Source of the DNA: Trichuris trichiura
Lineage: Eukaryota > Nematoda > Enoplea > Trichinellida > Trichuridae
Reading direction: 5' to 3'
DNA: 64,000 nt
Assembly: GCA_037903355.1 (NCBI GenBank)
Contig: JBAJFE010000045.1
Coordinates: 248,001 to 312,000, forward strand
Made by a program: the position numbers and the translations under genes. Under the pieces are notes generated by a model that was given only the letters and a program-made list of their open reading frames with translations, did not search any database and was not told the origin of the DNA. Shown here piece by piece: positions 22,010 through 34,556 of the stretch. Numbering within the stretch: position 1 is the first letter of the stretch; each line of letters begins with the position of its first letter.

Positions 22010-25000
22010 GTGCACGTTTGACGATCTTTTGTTTGCGCTCGAAATTGCAGAACGCGAAAGGAAGCACTATTGTTTAGCAGTCCCATTTAGATCTTCGGTA
22101 ACGGTTATTAATAGTAACCTTTAATAAACTTCCGTATCCATAAGCCAGCGTTTTAAATGTAGTCGAGCTCATGCTGAAGTTCTCTGCAAATGCTCATTGA
22201 TTGTATGCAAGTCAGGCAACCGCGCTACAGCACACGGTTCTCCAAGTGGCCTGTTTAACTAAGCAGAGTTTTGTATGCCTAACTTACACTGAGCTAATAG
22301 CTCGTTACTCTTTTCAGTTTATGATCTTTCAATAAATGTTTCTCTGAACTCTGCAAACAAAAATTTGCAAGTCAAGAATACCACTGTTTTGTATGACAGT
22401 TTCTTTTTGCTGCAAGAAACCCGTCTCATTCGAGTTGACTTAATTGTCGTTGTCAACAGTTGGCTGCTAACTGTACCTTCTGGTTGCATACGTTTTGAAA
22501 CGCTCTTTAGCGAAATATTCTTTTCACAAATCCAGTATACTGAGCGCACTTGCATTATCGCCGTCAGTTGTTGAGATGCACTGTACGTCAATGGTGAAGA
22601 AAAATGCAACTTCGCTTATGAAGATTACACGCCCTGATTTGATAACTTCTCCTGCATAACCCAGCGTGCCGGTATTTCGCTCGTCCACCGCCTTCTGCAC
22701 TCATCTGCGTTCATTATTATCTGATAAACCTTTTGAAGTGGATACTGTCTTACAAAATCGATCTGAACTGATCAAATAAATTAATTTGTCGACCTATGAG
22801 AATAATACTGCCCTATCCATTCTTTGTTTCTCTTGTTTTTTTGCACACGCGAGAAGCCATAAGCATTCCTGCATACATGTACATGCATGAATGCAGCCTA
22901 AGTAAAATTTTAAATGTTGCTTTCACCGCCAGCTTTAGGTTTTCCCTACGGTTTTTAGAGGTTGTGGAGCAAAACTGGCATATGCATCGTATCGTACTCA
23001 TCGTAAACTGCTAGTTGTTTTAGCTTCCAAAGCCAGGCATTGTTTGCATTAGTAGTCTGTTTGAAAAAAAAGCTATAGCAGCTGCAGTAACTAAATGGAA
23101 GGGCGGCAACTGTGGAGCACAGTGATTTCAAGTGAAATTGTAGCGTTTATTCAGCCATAAAATACTGATGTAGCTTTCGAGCAGTCAATCGTTCATGCTG
23201 TTGCAAAATGATGGCAGTACAGTCAGGTTACAGCTAAGCAGAAAAGGACATCGGTTAAAACACAGAGCGCTTGTTTTTGAAGGACAGAGTTTTACGGAAT
23301 AGTATTACCTCACATACTTACTTCATGATGGAGTTATTCCTCTTTAGCAAGAAAGGATTGTTAAAGATTTTGTAGCCGTACAGAATAACTTCCTGCCGCT
23401 ATAACACTTTCTTATGCAAGGCATGCAGTGGTCATGCGTCATCAAACTGTGAGCGTGAGAAGCTATAACATACTTAGACAAGATCTGTGGATGCATGCAG
23501 GTTGCTTTTGTAATGTCAACTCGTCCAGTGGACTTGACCTTGCAGGACAAATATATCGTGTTATTCCGCCCCGCTAAATTTTTCGTAAGAGACGCAAGAA
23601 ACCTTAATAACTACGACACTAAATTTTTTGAGGGAAAGCGCTGGAAGCGGTTTGCAAAGAGGAGATACAATGGACTTTAGGAGCTTGCTTTTCAAAGTTC
23701 TTATAGCAGAAGAAGCCAAATAACTGCGTCGAACGAAGTTGCACATTTTGTGCGGCTAAAGCCACATTCCTTATTACATGCTTTCTTGATTATACTCGGA
23801 CGTTACTGCTGCCTTGTTTGCATGATGGAATTCAGATTATGCACAGGATTCATGAAACATTGGAGCTTACGAAAGGAAGCGAAGGCCTATAAAGTTGCCT
23901 GACTTAAATGTGTTGATCTATGTTCCCTGCTACTGATATTTCAGCTAGTATTGCTGCCAGCAGCAAGTGAAAGCAAATTAGAGCATCTGGCTAGTGTGGA
24001 ATCCTCGTGCTTCACGAACGATTGCCTTATTTTGAAACATGCACATTTGGGACGGAATACAATAAATCCAATATTTGGCAGTCTCTCCCATCAAACACGG
24101 CATATCATACTGCGTTAGTCTGTACTGAATCATTGCACCCTTACTCAAACACACACGTCTTTTTGAGCGGTTTGAAGGTTTGCTTTTACGCTGCAAGCTG
24201 AATAAAACCAAGCAAAAGAAAAGAGCAGTCAGCTCTAGCAAAAGTCATCCTATCCCAACAGAAAATGAAAGAAGCTGTATTCGGCTGCTATCTTATTAAA
24301 AAGATTCGAGCAACTCCAGCTCATCAGTCGCCTAATATCTGACTTACCCTTATCAATTAACAACTCTCAAGTAACAAACTTTTCTGTCAGTCCTATTCAT
24401 GACAAACGGTACAACTTGAAATATCTCTGTGCAACCCAGCAAATGTTTGCACAACAAAAGAAGGCCAGATCGTCAGCCTTCAGTTTTCTTACATGCAGTA
24501 TGAGATCTTGTGTTCACGCGAGTAGAACTTATTGCACCTTTGATAAATCACCCAATAAGCGGCCATTCGAAGGTAAACCACGTTAATCGAAGGGGTTACA
24601 AATACTTATTCAGTGTAGATATCTCTGTCAAACGTACAACGCACAAAATAAGTTCTAAATTTATGTGAACGTTATGAAATAAATATCTAAGCAGAAATTA
24701 CGCTCAACCAAGTGATTTTATTTGTTGGAGTACTTCGGCTCAGTTCAGATCGAAGAAAACATTACTCTGCCAAATTAACATTTTCATTGTTTTTTTTAGA
24801 AATACAATCAGTATGCGCCATGGTTTTGAATGTCACAGCACTAATATTCAAAAGCATCACGAGCATTATTCGGAAAAAAAACAGAAAGGAACGCTTTTAT
24901 GAGTTCGCTCGAAAACTTTTTAGTTGGATGAAACTGAACATGGTAGAATATTAAGTGTAACAAACTGTACATAAATATGTACTTATGCAGATTGTTTACC

Positions 25001-26600
25001 ATTTAAACCATGACCTTATGGATTATAAATAAAACCAGAAAAGGTAGTTTTGCAGTGCCCTTAATGAGCAAACTTGCCTAACCCCAATTAGGTAGCAACC
25101 TTCATCTCCTTTTTTATCAGCAGGCCGGTAATGCAGTTAAAGCAAAAATACTTTCTAGTTCTCTTTGAGCACAAAAAGCGCACTCGTTGAAGCAGTGTGA
25201 GTAAACTCAAAAAAACAAATATGCGAGCATCTAACGCTATGGCTACATGCTGTTATCTGAAAAACTGTGACAGAAGCCAAAATTCCTGACTAGACAGTCA
25301 GTCAATGGCACAAATGCAGCCGTTTAGGGTACATGCAGTTTTCGAGGAATTTTGCTCTTACGTGTTAGTTTTCAGCTACCTCGGATGTCCTTTCAGAAAC
25401 CAGTTCAGCCAACGGAGTTGCTAAAGCAAATGGCTTCAGTAAATTTTGCCCTTAAACACTAGGGTTAAATCGAACACTGAGATAAGTATAAGGATTAATC
25501 AGGTTACGTCCAAGATCTCGAAAAATTTGGCTAATTTAAAGTACGAAAGGATATCGTTTCAGGTCTGTTATCTTACAACTTCAGATGGGGATTTGCGGCC
25601 TTCTTGTCTCCTGGACGCCTTTGCTAAGCATCAGAAGTTCCCTCTTTAGCAACTTTAACTGAGGCAACTCTGCGAAGCCGGCTAAACAGAAGCGTTATTC
25701 TCGACTTTACCAAACTGAACCGGCAATTGTATTAATACCAGTACAAACTGGTGCATAAAGAAACGACTATCTCACGAATAACTAAAAGTTACTTCAGAAA
25801 CGTTCCGTTAAATGTATCAGCGATCACCGCTAGGCAATATGAACCGCTGTTCGCATTGTAAGATTGTAAGTTTATCGAATGAGTAACATTTCTTAACGGG
25901 ACAATAGAGCTTCATGTTGGAGCAACTATACGTGTACAGTAAGAGCTCATTCTTTTTGTAAGCTTATCTTAGGAAGTCATGCCGTCATCAGGAAAAAATT
26001 TTGAAAGAAAGTAAATGCGAAGATGGGAATTGTGAGAAGGAAATAGAAGAGGGCCTGAAGATTGCAAGATTTTAAACTCCCAGACTTCTGCCGTTCAAGA
26101 TATTGAACGCGGCCAGGATTATTCTAACAGTTGAGTGATATTTTTTACAAACAGTGATCACCACTGTACATTGCTCTAATTTCAGAAATAGTTTGTGATT
26201 ACTGACGTACCAGTTTTTAGCGATGAAAAACAGCATAGTTGCAGAAATGTTTTTTCTAAATGGAGTTGCTCTTCTCAGGATTTAAACGTTCACAAAACTG
26301 AATTTCAAGGTTTTGAGGTCTGGTAGGTTAAACTTCTTAGCACTGCGAGCTCTACAAAGGTGCCGTACAAATGTACGACCAATTCTGCGTACAGAAACTT
26401 TGCAATAAAGTGACTTTAACAAGCGGCTGACTATACCGACAAATGGAGATGGTTATTTGTTTTGTTCTTCATCAGGCAGCAAAAGTACTTTCACGTCATG
26501 CCCAGATAAGCCGTGCTAAAATGATGAAAAAAATAAACAAGTAGTTTTAGTTTGCTCAGTTGGAAAAAATGACTAGAGGTACCGCCTTCAGTGTTTCACC
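22010..26600. other. no gene seen between peptide genes 1 and 2
   Basis: Only scattered short frames. A 55-codon ATG frame at about 23513-23680 (MSTRPVDLTLQ...) has no cysteines and no family match. I did not find a further signal-peptide or six-cysteine exon. Confidence 0.4.
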
Positions 26601-26604
26601 AGCA

Positions 26605-26612
26605 TATAAAAG
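26605..26612 (+). promoter_or_regulatory. TATA box of peptide gene 2
   Basis: TATAAAAG lies 47 bases before the ATG at 26652; transcription would start near 26635. Confidence 0.7.
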
Positions 26613-26651
26613 AAGCGGAGAGAGTCAAGGATTCATCAAGCAATAGAGACG

Positions 26652-28057
26652 ATGAAATCATTTGCCTTCGCTGTTTTCCTTGCTCTTGTGCTACAAGATG
26701 TAATGGAAATCCAAGCGGTAAGCCAAATCAATCCATGTATTTTCATGTATCAGTCCTTAACGCTAACGTTAACGTGGGATTGTTTAGCCGACCACTTTAG
26801 AAAGCAGTGCTGAACCTATCAGTTTGTCCGTGGAAGTTATGAAAACGCTAAAATACAACGAACGAAACTGTGCATACATATTTCAACTTCTGAGCGAATA
26901 CATTTTTAAAAATTAAGAGTTAATTGATCTAACGGCGCAGCAGACCTTTTCTGTCTTCCAGAAGCTACTCACCACTTATATGAAACAATGTGTTGCGGAT
27001 GAAGTGTTAGTAACCATACTCAGCGTGTTTTTGAGGTACAGTAAGCAAAAGGAGTTTATTAGTATAACATTCATCGCTTATATACTGGTAGTACAATTGA
27101 GGTGAAACGAGTTCAAGAGGGATTACTGACAGACCGATCAATCAAGTCTCAGTGACCTCGTAGATCTGTCAGAGGTGACCTCGTGTGAATATTTTATTGG
27201 GAATCGGCGCCCTCTGATCTGCCAGGTGCTACAACGGCGGTTTCACCGCGGAAACCTGGGGTGATAATGATATCCAAGTTTCTCACTGTCCTCTAACCGT
27301 AACACAATGCATCTTTGAAGAAAATATGACTTACGTAATCCTTATGCTCACTTTTTGAGAAGATATTGTCAAACCTGAAGTCTGAATTTATGGGTAACGT
27401 ATCGTGCCATCATTTCAATACCATTCATCTCTCTGAGAAATTAATAACCTTTTCACTTGCTGGGATGAAAAACAGCCAAACTAAGTGAAGTCTGGATTCA
27501 ACGTCAAGGATGTATTAATGTTAAAAAGTTTTTGTTATGCTACCTTTGCGCAACTCGGGACATGAAACATGGTTAGTGGGTGGACGTTCGTCGAGTTATA
27601 GTAATAAAAGAGTGCTCGGAAACTCCTGTTCCTTCATTTAAAAGATATCCTTTTTACTTCCGGCCTTAACTGTTTCCATACCGCTTTGCAGAAAGATTTG
27701 AACGATTGCATGGACAATGTTTGTTCAAGCCATTTTAAGAGCGCATCGCCATGTTATCTCAAGAAGAGAACGGAAGGATGCAATGAGGCATTAGCAGGTT
27801 ATAAGAACTGCATGATGAAGTGTTATCAGAAGAAGGAGGTAAGTTACGATTAAAAGACAGAGGTTAGCGTAAATTTGATAACTGGCAATCGAGTGAAAGG
27901 TAGGTTTCTTCATACGCTCACGCCAAATGCATGCAGTGTTAAAAGCGACGAGCTTCTAAACATTTTTCGTAATTTAGGATATAACAACGCTTTCAGAAAT
28001 TCTGCATTACGCATTTTAAAATTAACTAACTTTTAGAAGCTTGTGAAGCGCCGTTGA
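26652..28057 (+). CDS. secreted six-cysteine peptide, gene 2
   Basis: Exons 26652-26717, 27692-27838 and 28037-28057, all phase 0 and predicting 77 residues. Exon 1 encodes a 22-residue signal peptide (MKSFAFAVFLALVLQDVMEI, then QA). Exon 2 encodes KDLNDCMDNVC and the spacing C-x4-C-x9-C-x8-C-x9-C-x3-C, ending YQKKE. The strong donor GTAAGTT then leads to a short exon adding the basic tail KLVKRR and TGA. Without the last splice the frame would end after VSYD. The mature peptide is small, basic, presumably held by three disulfides, and exported. Function and family are unknown to me. Gene 1 (exon 2), gene 3 and a decayed copy are paralogues. A TATA box and poly(A) signals frame the gene. Confidence 0.75.
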
Positions 28058-28136
28058 TGCACTGTACGGAAGCCGAAGTGTCGAAACTGAAAGCATTCTT
28101 CTTTACTGAAAAATGGCGTCGATCGAAGTTTTGGAC

Positions 28137-28147
28137 AATAAAATAAA
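28137..28147 (+). terminator. poly(A) signals of peptide gene 2
   Basis: Two overlapping AATAAA hexamers lie about 80 bases after the stop in exon 3. Confidence 0.6.
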
Positions 28148-28544
28148 AATTTCACGTATTTGGTCATGAGTGTATTATGCGCAGATATGCAAAAACACGA
28201 AATTGTGCTTATCTCTGCAGCACTGTCATTTGAACCCACTTTAATACATGTCTAAGAAAAGTTAGCAGCACCATTTAGCAGCCAACCTCCCTTCTAATGT
28301 CCTACTGATAGCGCGCCCCAAAATGTTTAGAAAGTGCGTCTTCATAGCAAGAAAGAGGCTAACTCCACAGGAGCACTTTTCCCTCTCGGTGGTTTCGACA
28401 ATCTGCAAATGTTCACGTAGTTTCCGTCGGTTAGACTAACAGCATACCAACATTCTGAATTAATGTTAAGCGTGAGAAAACGTTTGAGCGTTTTTCATCA
28501 GCTCTGAATGCCCATAAATTCAAATTATGAGCATACCTTTTATT

Positions 28545-29031
28545 AAATATGGTTTTCATACATTCAATAGGCTTCTGCCAACGTTCTGGCAAGGAGAGGA
28601 TTCCATTGCAGTAGGAGGTCCGTGGTTTTACGCTAAAAAAGCGAACCATCCATTTTTTGTCACTCTTAAATTCCCTAAAGTGCTGCCTTAACAGACCATA
28701 TCCCATGGACCGGATGGGATGATAATTTGATTGGCCTAGGCCTGGCGAATATGCTACACGTGGCAACTCTCTCCAGCCTAGTTGACGAATAATGTTTTGT
28801 GTCATGAAACGACATGAGGTCGCGCTTTGTCATGCAACGAAAGAGCGAAATGTTGATTATGCACATACTTACGTCGCTTTTCTGGCAAGATTTGTAATAA
28901 TTCTTTGCGCAGCGATCAGCTGACGTCGGCGATGATTGTCTGGCCTGGTTGCAGCAGTTCATGACAGAGCACACTATCGTGGTCCCACCATACGCACATC
29001 AACGCCGTTTTTCCATGAATGTTGTCTATGG
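28545..29031 (-). pseudogene. mariner transposase relic, C-terminal piece
   Basis: Minus-strand frames show ALMCVWWDHDSVLCHELLQP, then, after frame breaks, RELPRVAYSPGL, QSNYHPIRSMGYGL and LPERWQK. These are the WWD, ELLxPGxT, AYSPDLxPSDYHLFxSM and LPERWxK blocks of mariner transposases in the right order. Stops and shifts make it dead. The relic is interrupted at 29031 by the hAT element; the next upstream piece is at 33477-33707. Confidence 0.8.
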
Positions 29032-29557
29032 CATAGGTTCTCAAACTTTTTCGCTCCATCGCCCCCGTGTGAACGTTTCTGAGCGCATGAGTCCCCCAAA
29101 TCTGATTGGTCGATTTTGGGCTCGCTGGTTAGCTGGAAGGTAGGACGTGGCGTAGCCGGGACGTCATTAGGTTCTCAAGCTTTTCCCTCCGTCGTCCTGG
29201 CGGAAAAATTTTTGCAATACTACTACTCAAGAGAAAATTTTGTAGAAAAGACTTCTACTACTCGTCACGTGAAAGGCATACTATACCTCTCCTGCTTTTC
29301 CACCAACCATTTTATGATGGAAAAATTTCTGCTTGCCTTTCACATCTCTTGTCACATTTTTCAGGACATAAAGTCACATAAGCAAGAAGCATTCATTAGC
29401 CTTTCCTGAAAAAAACAGCCAATGTGCCAATTTGTTTTTTACCCACACCAAACAGAATTGTACTGAGAACAAACCAGATTGAAGTGAAAACTCTTAAACG
29501 AAAAGATACAAAGGAAACTACAACGCAAGTTTGCGACTGCACATGAACGGACACTAC

Positions 29558-31345
29558 TCAATGTGATGGGTGTGCTTGATGCAGCATGAGCAAGTTGTCT
29601 ATGTTTGGCTGCATCTTTGCTACCATCAGTCTAAGGTCGCCTCGATTCACTATATCCAGCCGACTTCTCTTGCTACTTAACAGCTCTGTAACCATGCTGA
29701 ATCCGAACTCTGCTAGATAAGATGATGGAAACGCAATAAGCAAGTTTTCTATAACAGACCATAACAGCGGATACAGTTCCCTTACTCCGCGCTGTAGCCA
29801 AAACTGCTGATATCCGCTTTTCGATTTCACTTTCAGCTCTTCATTGCTTTGCAGTTCTATCAGTTCTTCCTGCAGTTCCATCTCCGCTTCGCCTGCACTG
29901 GACATAAGGTCTATTAACCCCTGTAGAATTTTCGAGTTAAGGATATCACCGAACCGTTCCGTAAAGTCAACGTGCAACGTTTCCAAGTGTTGACTTCAAC
30001 TTCATGTTCAGCGATGTACTCTTCCTCCTTCAGCGCAGCTAGAAGGGGAAACTGATAGAATTCACCGCCCTGCAAATTTCGTTTGAAAATTGGAAATTTC
30101 GCGACGAAAGCAGATATAACGCCTTTCGTTTTAATCAAGTTTAAGTCACTGCCTTGGAGCTGCAAGTTTATTTCATTGAATTTGTAATATAAGTCTGTCA
30201 GATACGTGATGTCTTTCTTGTTTTTCTTTAAATTTCCCCTCAGAGAAGGGTTCACACAGCAAAAATTTTAGAACTGTGTCAAAGAGGCTGCAGAACCGAG
30301 TTAAACAAGCACCTTTTCACAACCAGCAAACTTCAGTGTGAAGTAACAGGCAGTTGAAGTCTTCATCATTCCGCTCACACAGCTGTCTGAATAATCTCTC
30401 ATTCAGCGATTTACTTTTGATGGTATTAACCGCTGCAATAACAAATTGGAGTGAGCGGCCTTATTCGTTCGCTCAGGCGTCTTGCGTCTAAATGCTGTCG
30501 GTGAATGACGCAACGAACCGCCAAGAGGCCAGGAACGAGCTGCTTCAAATGTGCGAGAAAACCGCGATAGCGGCCCACTATCGACGGTGCTCCATCGGTT
30601 GCCACAGCTACTATGTTCGCCATAGGGATGTTGTTATCCTTGAAAACTTTTTGTACAGCAAGGAATATTGTCTCTCCTTTGGTATCTGTCTGCAACTGTG
30701 TGGCAAACAGCAGTTTCTGCATCGAGGCTTCATCCTTTACCATTTTGACACAACCTAATAATAATGCTTCATTCTTAGGTAAGATCAATTCATCAATGTA
30801 GTCGAACATTGCAACGAAAAACGCAGTGCTCTCAAGAAGTCACATAAGGTGCGTTCTATGCCATTGCTCATTTCATCAATCCCTCTTTGCACCGTGTCAT
30901 TACTCAGAGGTATCCATCTGATTATTTCAGTTGGTGACATGTGCAGTACAGTCTGCATAACTTCGCTAATCACGGGAAGCAACAGTTATTCCCTGATGCT
31001 ATGCGGCTTTTCACATTTTGCAATCAGTAATGAAATAAGACGCACGCAGGCCGTCTTTATCCTTTTCTTGTGCCGATGACAACATACGTGGCAATGTTTT
31101 CCTTGTACAAAATTTCTGGCGAAGCGACTGAAGGTGGCTGATGCTCTTGTCACGCATGTCTGGATGTACTCTATTAATGTGGTTTTATAGCCTCGATGGC
31201 TTCATATATTCGTTCGAAAACACTCTACCACAAATCAAACACAAAAGTAGCCATTTATTCGCAGGTGATTGGATACAACCATACTTCAAATAGTGTGAGC
31301 TGTACTGCCTGCGTTTCTTTCCTACTCCGTCATTGAAAAGAGACC
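29558..31345 (-). pseudogene. hAT transposase relic, ZBED5/SCAND3-like
   Basis: Read on the minus strand from 31345. First comes a BED-type zinc finger (YLKYG..., C-x2-C in CLICGR, H-x4-H in NHINRVH, with a stop between). Then PLSNDTVQRGIDEMS, VAVATDGAPSIVGRYRGFL and CVIHRQHL. Next TDLYYKFNEINLQLQGSDLN. Finally the dimerisation end with AFPSSYLAEFGFS, RLDIVNRGDLRL and HQAHPSH followed by the stop at 29558. This is the block order of ZBED5/SCAND3-like hAT transposases. Several stops and frame shifts (near 30255, 30430, 30800 and 31150) show it is inactive, not a domesticated gene. Confidence 0.85.
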
Positions 31346-31399
31346 ACGAAATGATGGTTCTTGTCGTTGCTGTATTGGAAGGCTAAGAAGTTGCGGCAG

Positions 31400-31914
31400 C
31401 GAACAAACTAGCGTCCATATACCACGTCACGGCTGAAAAGGTCAACTTCCCACTTACGGAGGTTGTTCTCCGTCGGCAGCATTCGCCCAATGGGCGAATG
31501 CTGCCGACGCGTAGGTGAGAGGTTATGTAATTGAGGAAACGCGCAAGCTGCGCTGGCAAGCATAGAAAAAGCATCGTCAAAGCGACGGAACCGGTTCTGT
31601 TATCAGGAATCTCCAATGCACAGTAATGAAAAACTTCGCTACTTTGATTAATAGTACATTCAGGCACTGACGGTTTACAGCTGCTAGCGACTGACACAGA
31701 GCAAACTAAAGCGGTCAACTTACAGAGTGCAAATTGGCATTGCGTCCATATGCCAGGTCAGGCTAATGCGGTTAACTTCCCACTTACGGAGGTGGTCAAC
31801 GTATAGAGGTTGTCCTTGCTCTTATTAGCGTGCGGACAAATCAACTGGTCAAAATTCGGTCAACTTAGGGAGGTGGTCGACATAGAGAGGTGGTCAACTT
31901 TGGAGGTTCTACTG
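31400..31914. repeat. TA-flanked element fragment with sub-repeats inside the hAT
   Basis: Read from the right, 31914 begins CAGTAGAACCTCCAAAGTTG and is flanked by TA, like a Tc1/mariner or Tigger terminus. A ~60-base unit (GCGTCCATATRCCA... CAACTTCCCACTTACGGAGG) occurs at about 31408 and again at about 31740. I could not find the matching left terminus. Confidence 0.45.
31471..31509. repeat. perfect palindrome, 19-bp arms
   Basis: CGTCGGCAGCATTCGCCCA, one base, then its exact reverse complement. It is GC-rich and would form a very stable hairpin within the repeat fragment. Confidence 0.9.
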
Positions 31915-32940
31915 TATATACACGAGTATGTTTTATGCAAAGGTAAAATACCGTAAGATGATGGCGGAACACGGCACACGGAACGGAAACGAAAATCCGC
32001 CGATGACAAAACAGGAACACGGAAAAACCCAAGTGGGAAGACTCACGGAAAGAGTGCGCCCAGAAAGTGTCAGCTGAAATACGGGGATGAATGAGAAAGT
32101 TGACCACCATGGTGGGAAAGGAACTTAGCTAATAGGTTGCCGCACCTAAGCGCCAGTCAAACGGAAGATTCGGCAGTTGAGGAAACGGAGAGTCCGGTCC
32201 CCTGCGCAGCCAACTTCCGTTAAATGGCCTGTTTATGAAGCGTTGAGCTCCGCGCGACATCAGCAGTCGTCAAAGTGCACCCTCAGGCAACTATGTTGCA
32301 CTGAAGGTGAGGGCGACCTTTGAGATGCTCTTTTCACTGAACGTTTCGGAGTAAAAACGAATACAGAATGATGAAGAAATTAAATAAAAAGAAGTTAAAA
32401 CTTAAATTTATATGTACATCTGCAGTCAAGCAATCACAGTTCTTCTAACGAAGATGCGATATTAAGTGCGATGAAAGGCACAGGGAAAGCGTAACGAAAG
32501 ATAACAGATGACACTTAAGTTACAAGCGAGCAAGGAAGCACTTCATGCTTCCTAAAACCTATGCGCAGTCTGTTCCACCCCTGCCTGCCTTGCGATGCAG
32601 TTCAGTGTTCGGAACGTAAACAGTAACTGGTCGATAACAGCGTATTTTTCTTTCAAATTTGTTGAATTACCGTCACCTGACTATGGGCCACTACTGCTAG
32701 CCGATGCTCCATTCATAAACGGCAAACGTCATTGTGAAGGGTCTATTAATTACAGGTTTGTGGTAAGTGCTAAGGAGAGACTATATTCCCTCTAGCACAG
32801 AAATTCTAAAAACTTTATAAGAATTCTCTGGTGAAATTTGCTGCTGCGACTGTAGGCGCACCGTCGATGGTGGCCTGCTGCCACAGTTTTTCACATATGT
32901 GAATCGATTTCTCCTGATGGCCGGCAAGTTCACTGCATTA
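31915..32940. other. interior of the hAT element, no gene
   Basis: No recognised coding content; right-hand interior of the element. A 66-codon plus-strand frame at 32595 is unsupported. Confidence 0.4.
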
Positions 32941-33476
32941 GTCACTGACAGTATTTAGTCAAGAAAGGGATCAGTGAACTACTGAGCTAATCACGCTCGC
33001 TCATGACCGTAGTGAATAACAAAACTGAAAGTGAATCTGCCTGTTCTGATGATTCCACAGCACCAGAACACTTTTCAACCATTAGACATACTTTCGCTGA
33101 GGGAAACTGAAAGTACATAAACAAGGAAAACGCTGCTGAGAATTGGGAACTCAAGATTTCAGTTTGCTAATTCGCAATAATAAGATTGGACTCACAGGGA
33201 ATGAAATCTTCAGAATGTGACTTTGACAAGTTGCAAGCTAATTCAACCACTCCGAGACCAGTACACCAGTATTTTTTCAACGTGTACAGCAATGGTAGGA
33301 TGTAAAGGTGTGCCGTTGTCTGTGTGAACAGCCAGCATTCTTAGGCCAGTCTCTCGGATAGCCCTCCTGCGCTAGGGATAATTCTGCCAGAGTTCATCTT
33401 ATGTGATTCCCAACGCCCCCGCACGGGGTTCCCATCGCCCTTCAGGGAGCGATATCGTCCACTTTGAGAACCTACG

Positions 33477-33707
33477 GTCTATGGTGTGGATGATGGTCGC
33501 TTGTCTTTAATCCATTTAAAGTTTTTTCTTTTTGGATTTTCACATAGCACCCACTTTTCGTCCGCCGTAGTGATGCCTTTAGCAAAACCTTCTTTTCTAT
33601 GATTTTTCGGCAGTTCTTTGCACGTGCTGAAGCAAGTCATTTTGGCTGATTCTGGAAAGGCATGTGGGGCCCACTTGCCGTACTTTTATATCTTCTCATT
33701 TAATGTA
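33477..33707 (-). pseudogene. mariner transposase relic, middle piece
   Basis: The minus strand reads KYGKWAPHAFPESAK, NHRKEGFAKGI and TTADEKWVLCENPKRK. These match the mariner blocks KxGKWVPHEL and TGDEKWIxYxNxKR, including the first catalytic Asp of the DDD triad. It ends in a stop just before the hAT insertion at 33476. The piece lies between the hAT and Tigger insertions. Confidence 0.8.
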
Positions 33708-34141
33708 CAGTAGTCCCTTGTTGTCCGCGGTTTTTGGTTCCAAGACTTTCCGCGTATAGTCAAGTCCCCAGCGCAAAATATAGAACCATTTGTAAACAAC
33801 CTACGCACCTTCTCGTGTATACTACAAATAAACATGAAATTTCTTATAGTTACTAATATTAATCAGTGCTAAATAAATAGTTTAATGTAGAACATATTAA
33901 AGAAAATAATGACATACAATAATCCCAGAATACATTGGAATGCGAATTACTTTCAGAATACACTTTTTTAACTGTAAGCAAAGTATACAGGCTTTTATTG
34001 TTACGATATTGCTCCGTTATTTCAGTAAAAACAAAGTTTGTACGAAGCTATGGACAGCACTGTAACAATAAAAACTGCATACTCCACAAGAACTACCACA
34101 ATCCCGTACAAAGAAACTCATTCCAATGCTGTAAGCGAAAG

Positions 34142-34336
34142 CTAAAAGCGCTGACACTCTGCTGATACCATTGCTTCCAGTTGGTCTTTAACAACAATCA
34201 TTGCCTGTGCAATGTTTTCAGGTTTGCTAATGTTAGTGAGGTAGAAGATTTTTTCGACTCTACAGCCCACTTCAGCACATGACGTGCCGCTATTCAAAAG
34301 ATCCAAGATCTTTATTTTCTCATAGAAAGACGGCAC
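34142..34336 (-). pseudogene. Tigger-type transposase N-terminal relic
   Basis: The minus strand reads FYEKIKILDLLNSGTSCAEV, resembling the first helix-turn-helix of Tigger/Jerky transposases (EKVKVLDL...SYAEVAKxYG). It continues for about 40 residues to a stop at 34142. The second DNA-binding domain and the DDE domain are absent. Confidence 0.6.
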
Positions 34337-34556
34337 TTTAGGATTCCCCTCTTCGGGTGTGAAGAATTGCTTCGACCACTCATGTCCTTTCCGTCAGTCA
34401 TCTCTTACAAATAACTAATGGAAATGAGTAAAAATGGGTTAATTTTGCTATTAGTGATAAACCGAACTGCTCACGGCGTTTTTAGAACATGTCTTCATTG
34501 CTTGTCATAGCCTGCCAATGGCAGGCTACAACTGCTAATAGTCTGCCTGTCTAACA

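Larger units (their letters stand above)
29032..33476 (-). mobile_element. hAT element, complete ends, 4445 bp
   Basis: The ends are CATAGGTTCTCAAA and its near inverted repeat (reading CGTAGGTTCTCAAA on the other strand). Both sides carry the 8-bp duplication GTCTATGG (29024-29031, 33477-33484). An 8-bp target site and a BED-finger transposase remnant place it in the hAT superfamily. It sits inside a mariner transposase relic. A second left-end-like sequence starts near 29166, so the left terminus is partly duplicated. Internally deleted relatives are at 14259-14568 plus 18489-19162. Confidence 0.9.

Noticed and set aside
22796..23014. Possible secreted peptide MRIILPYPFFVSLVFLHTRE
   Set aside because: No TATA box at the family spacing and no cysteine exon pattern; the rest of the frame is not peptide-like.
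23513..23680. Small basic protein MSTRPVDLTLQ...
   Set aside because: No signal peptide, cysteines, TATA box or family match; 55 codons can arise by chance.
29558..31345. A domesticated ZBED-type host gene
   Set aside because: Multiple stops and frame shifts, and it lies inside a complete hAT element with terminal repeats and target duplication.
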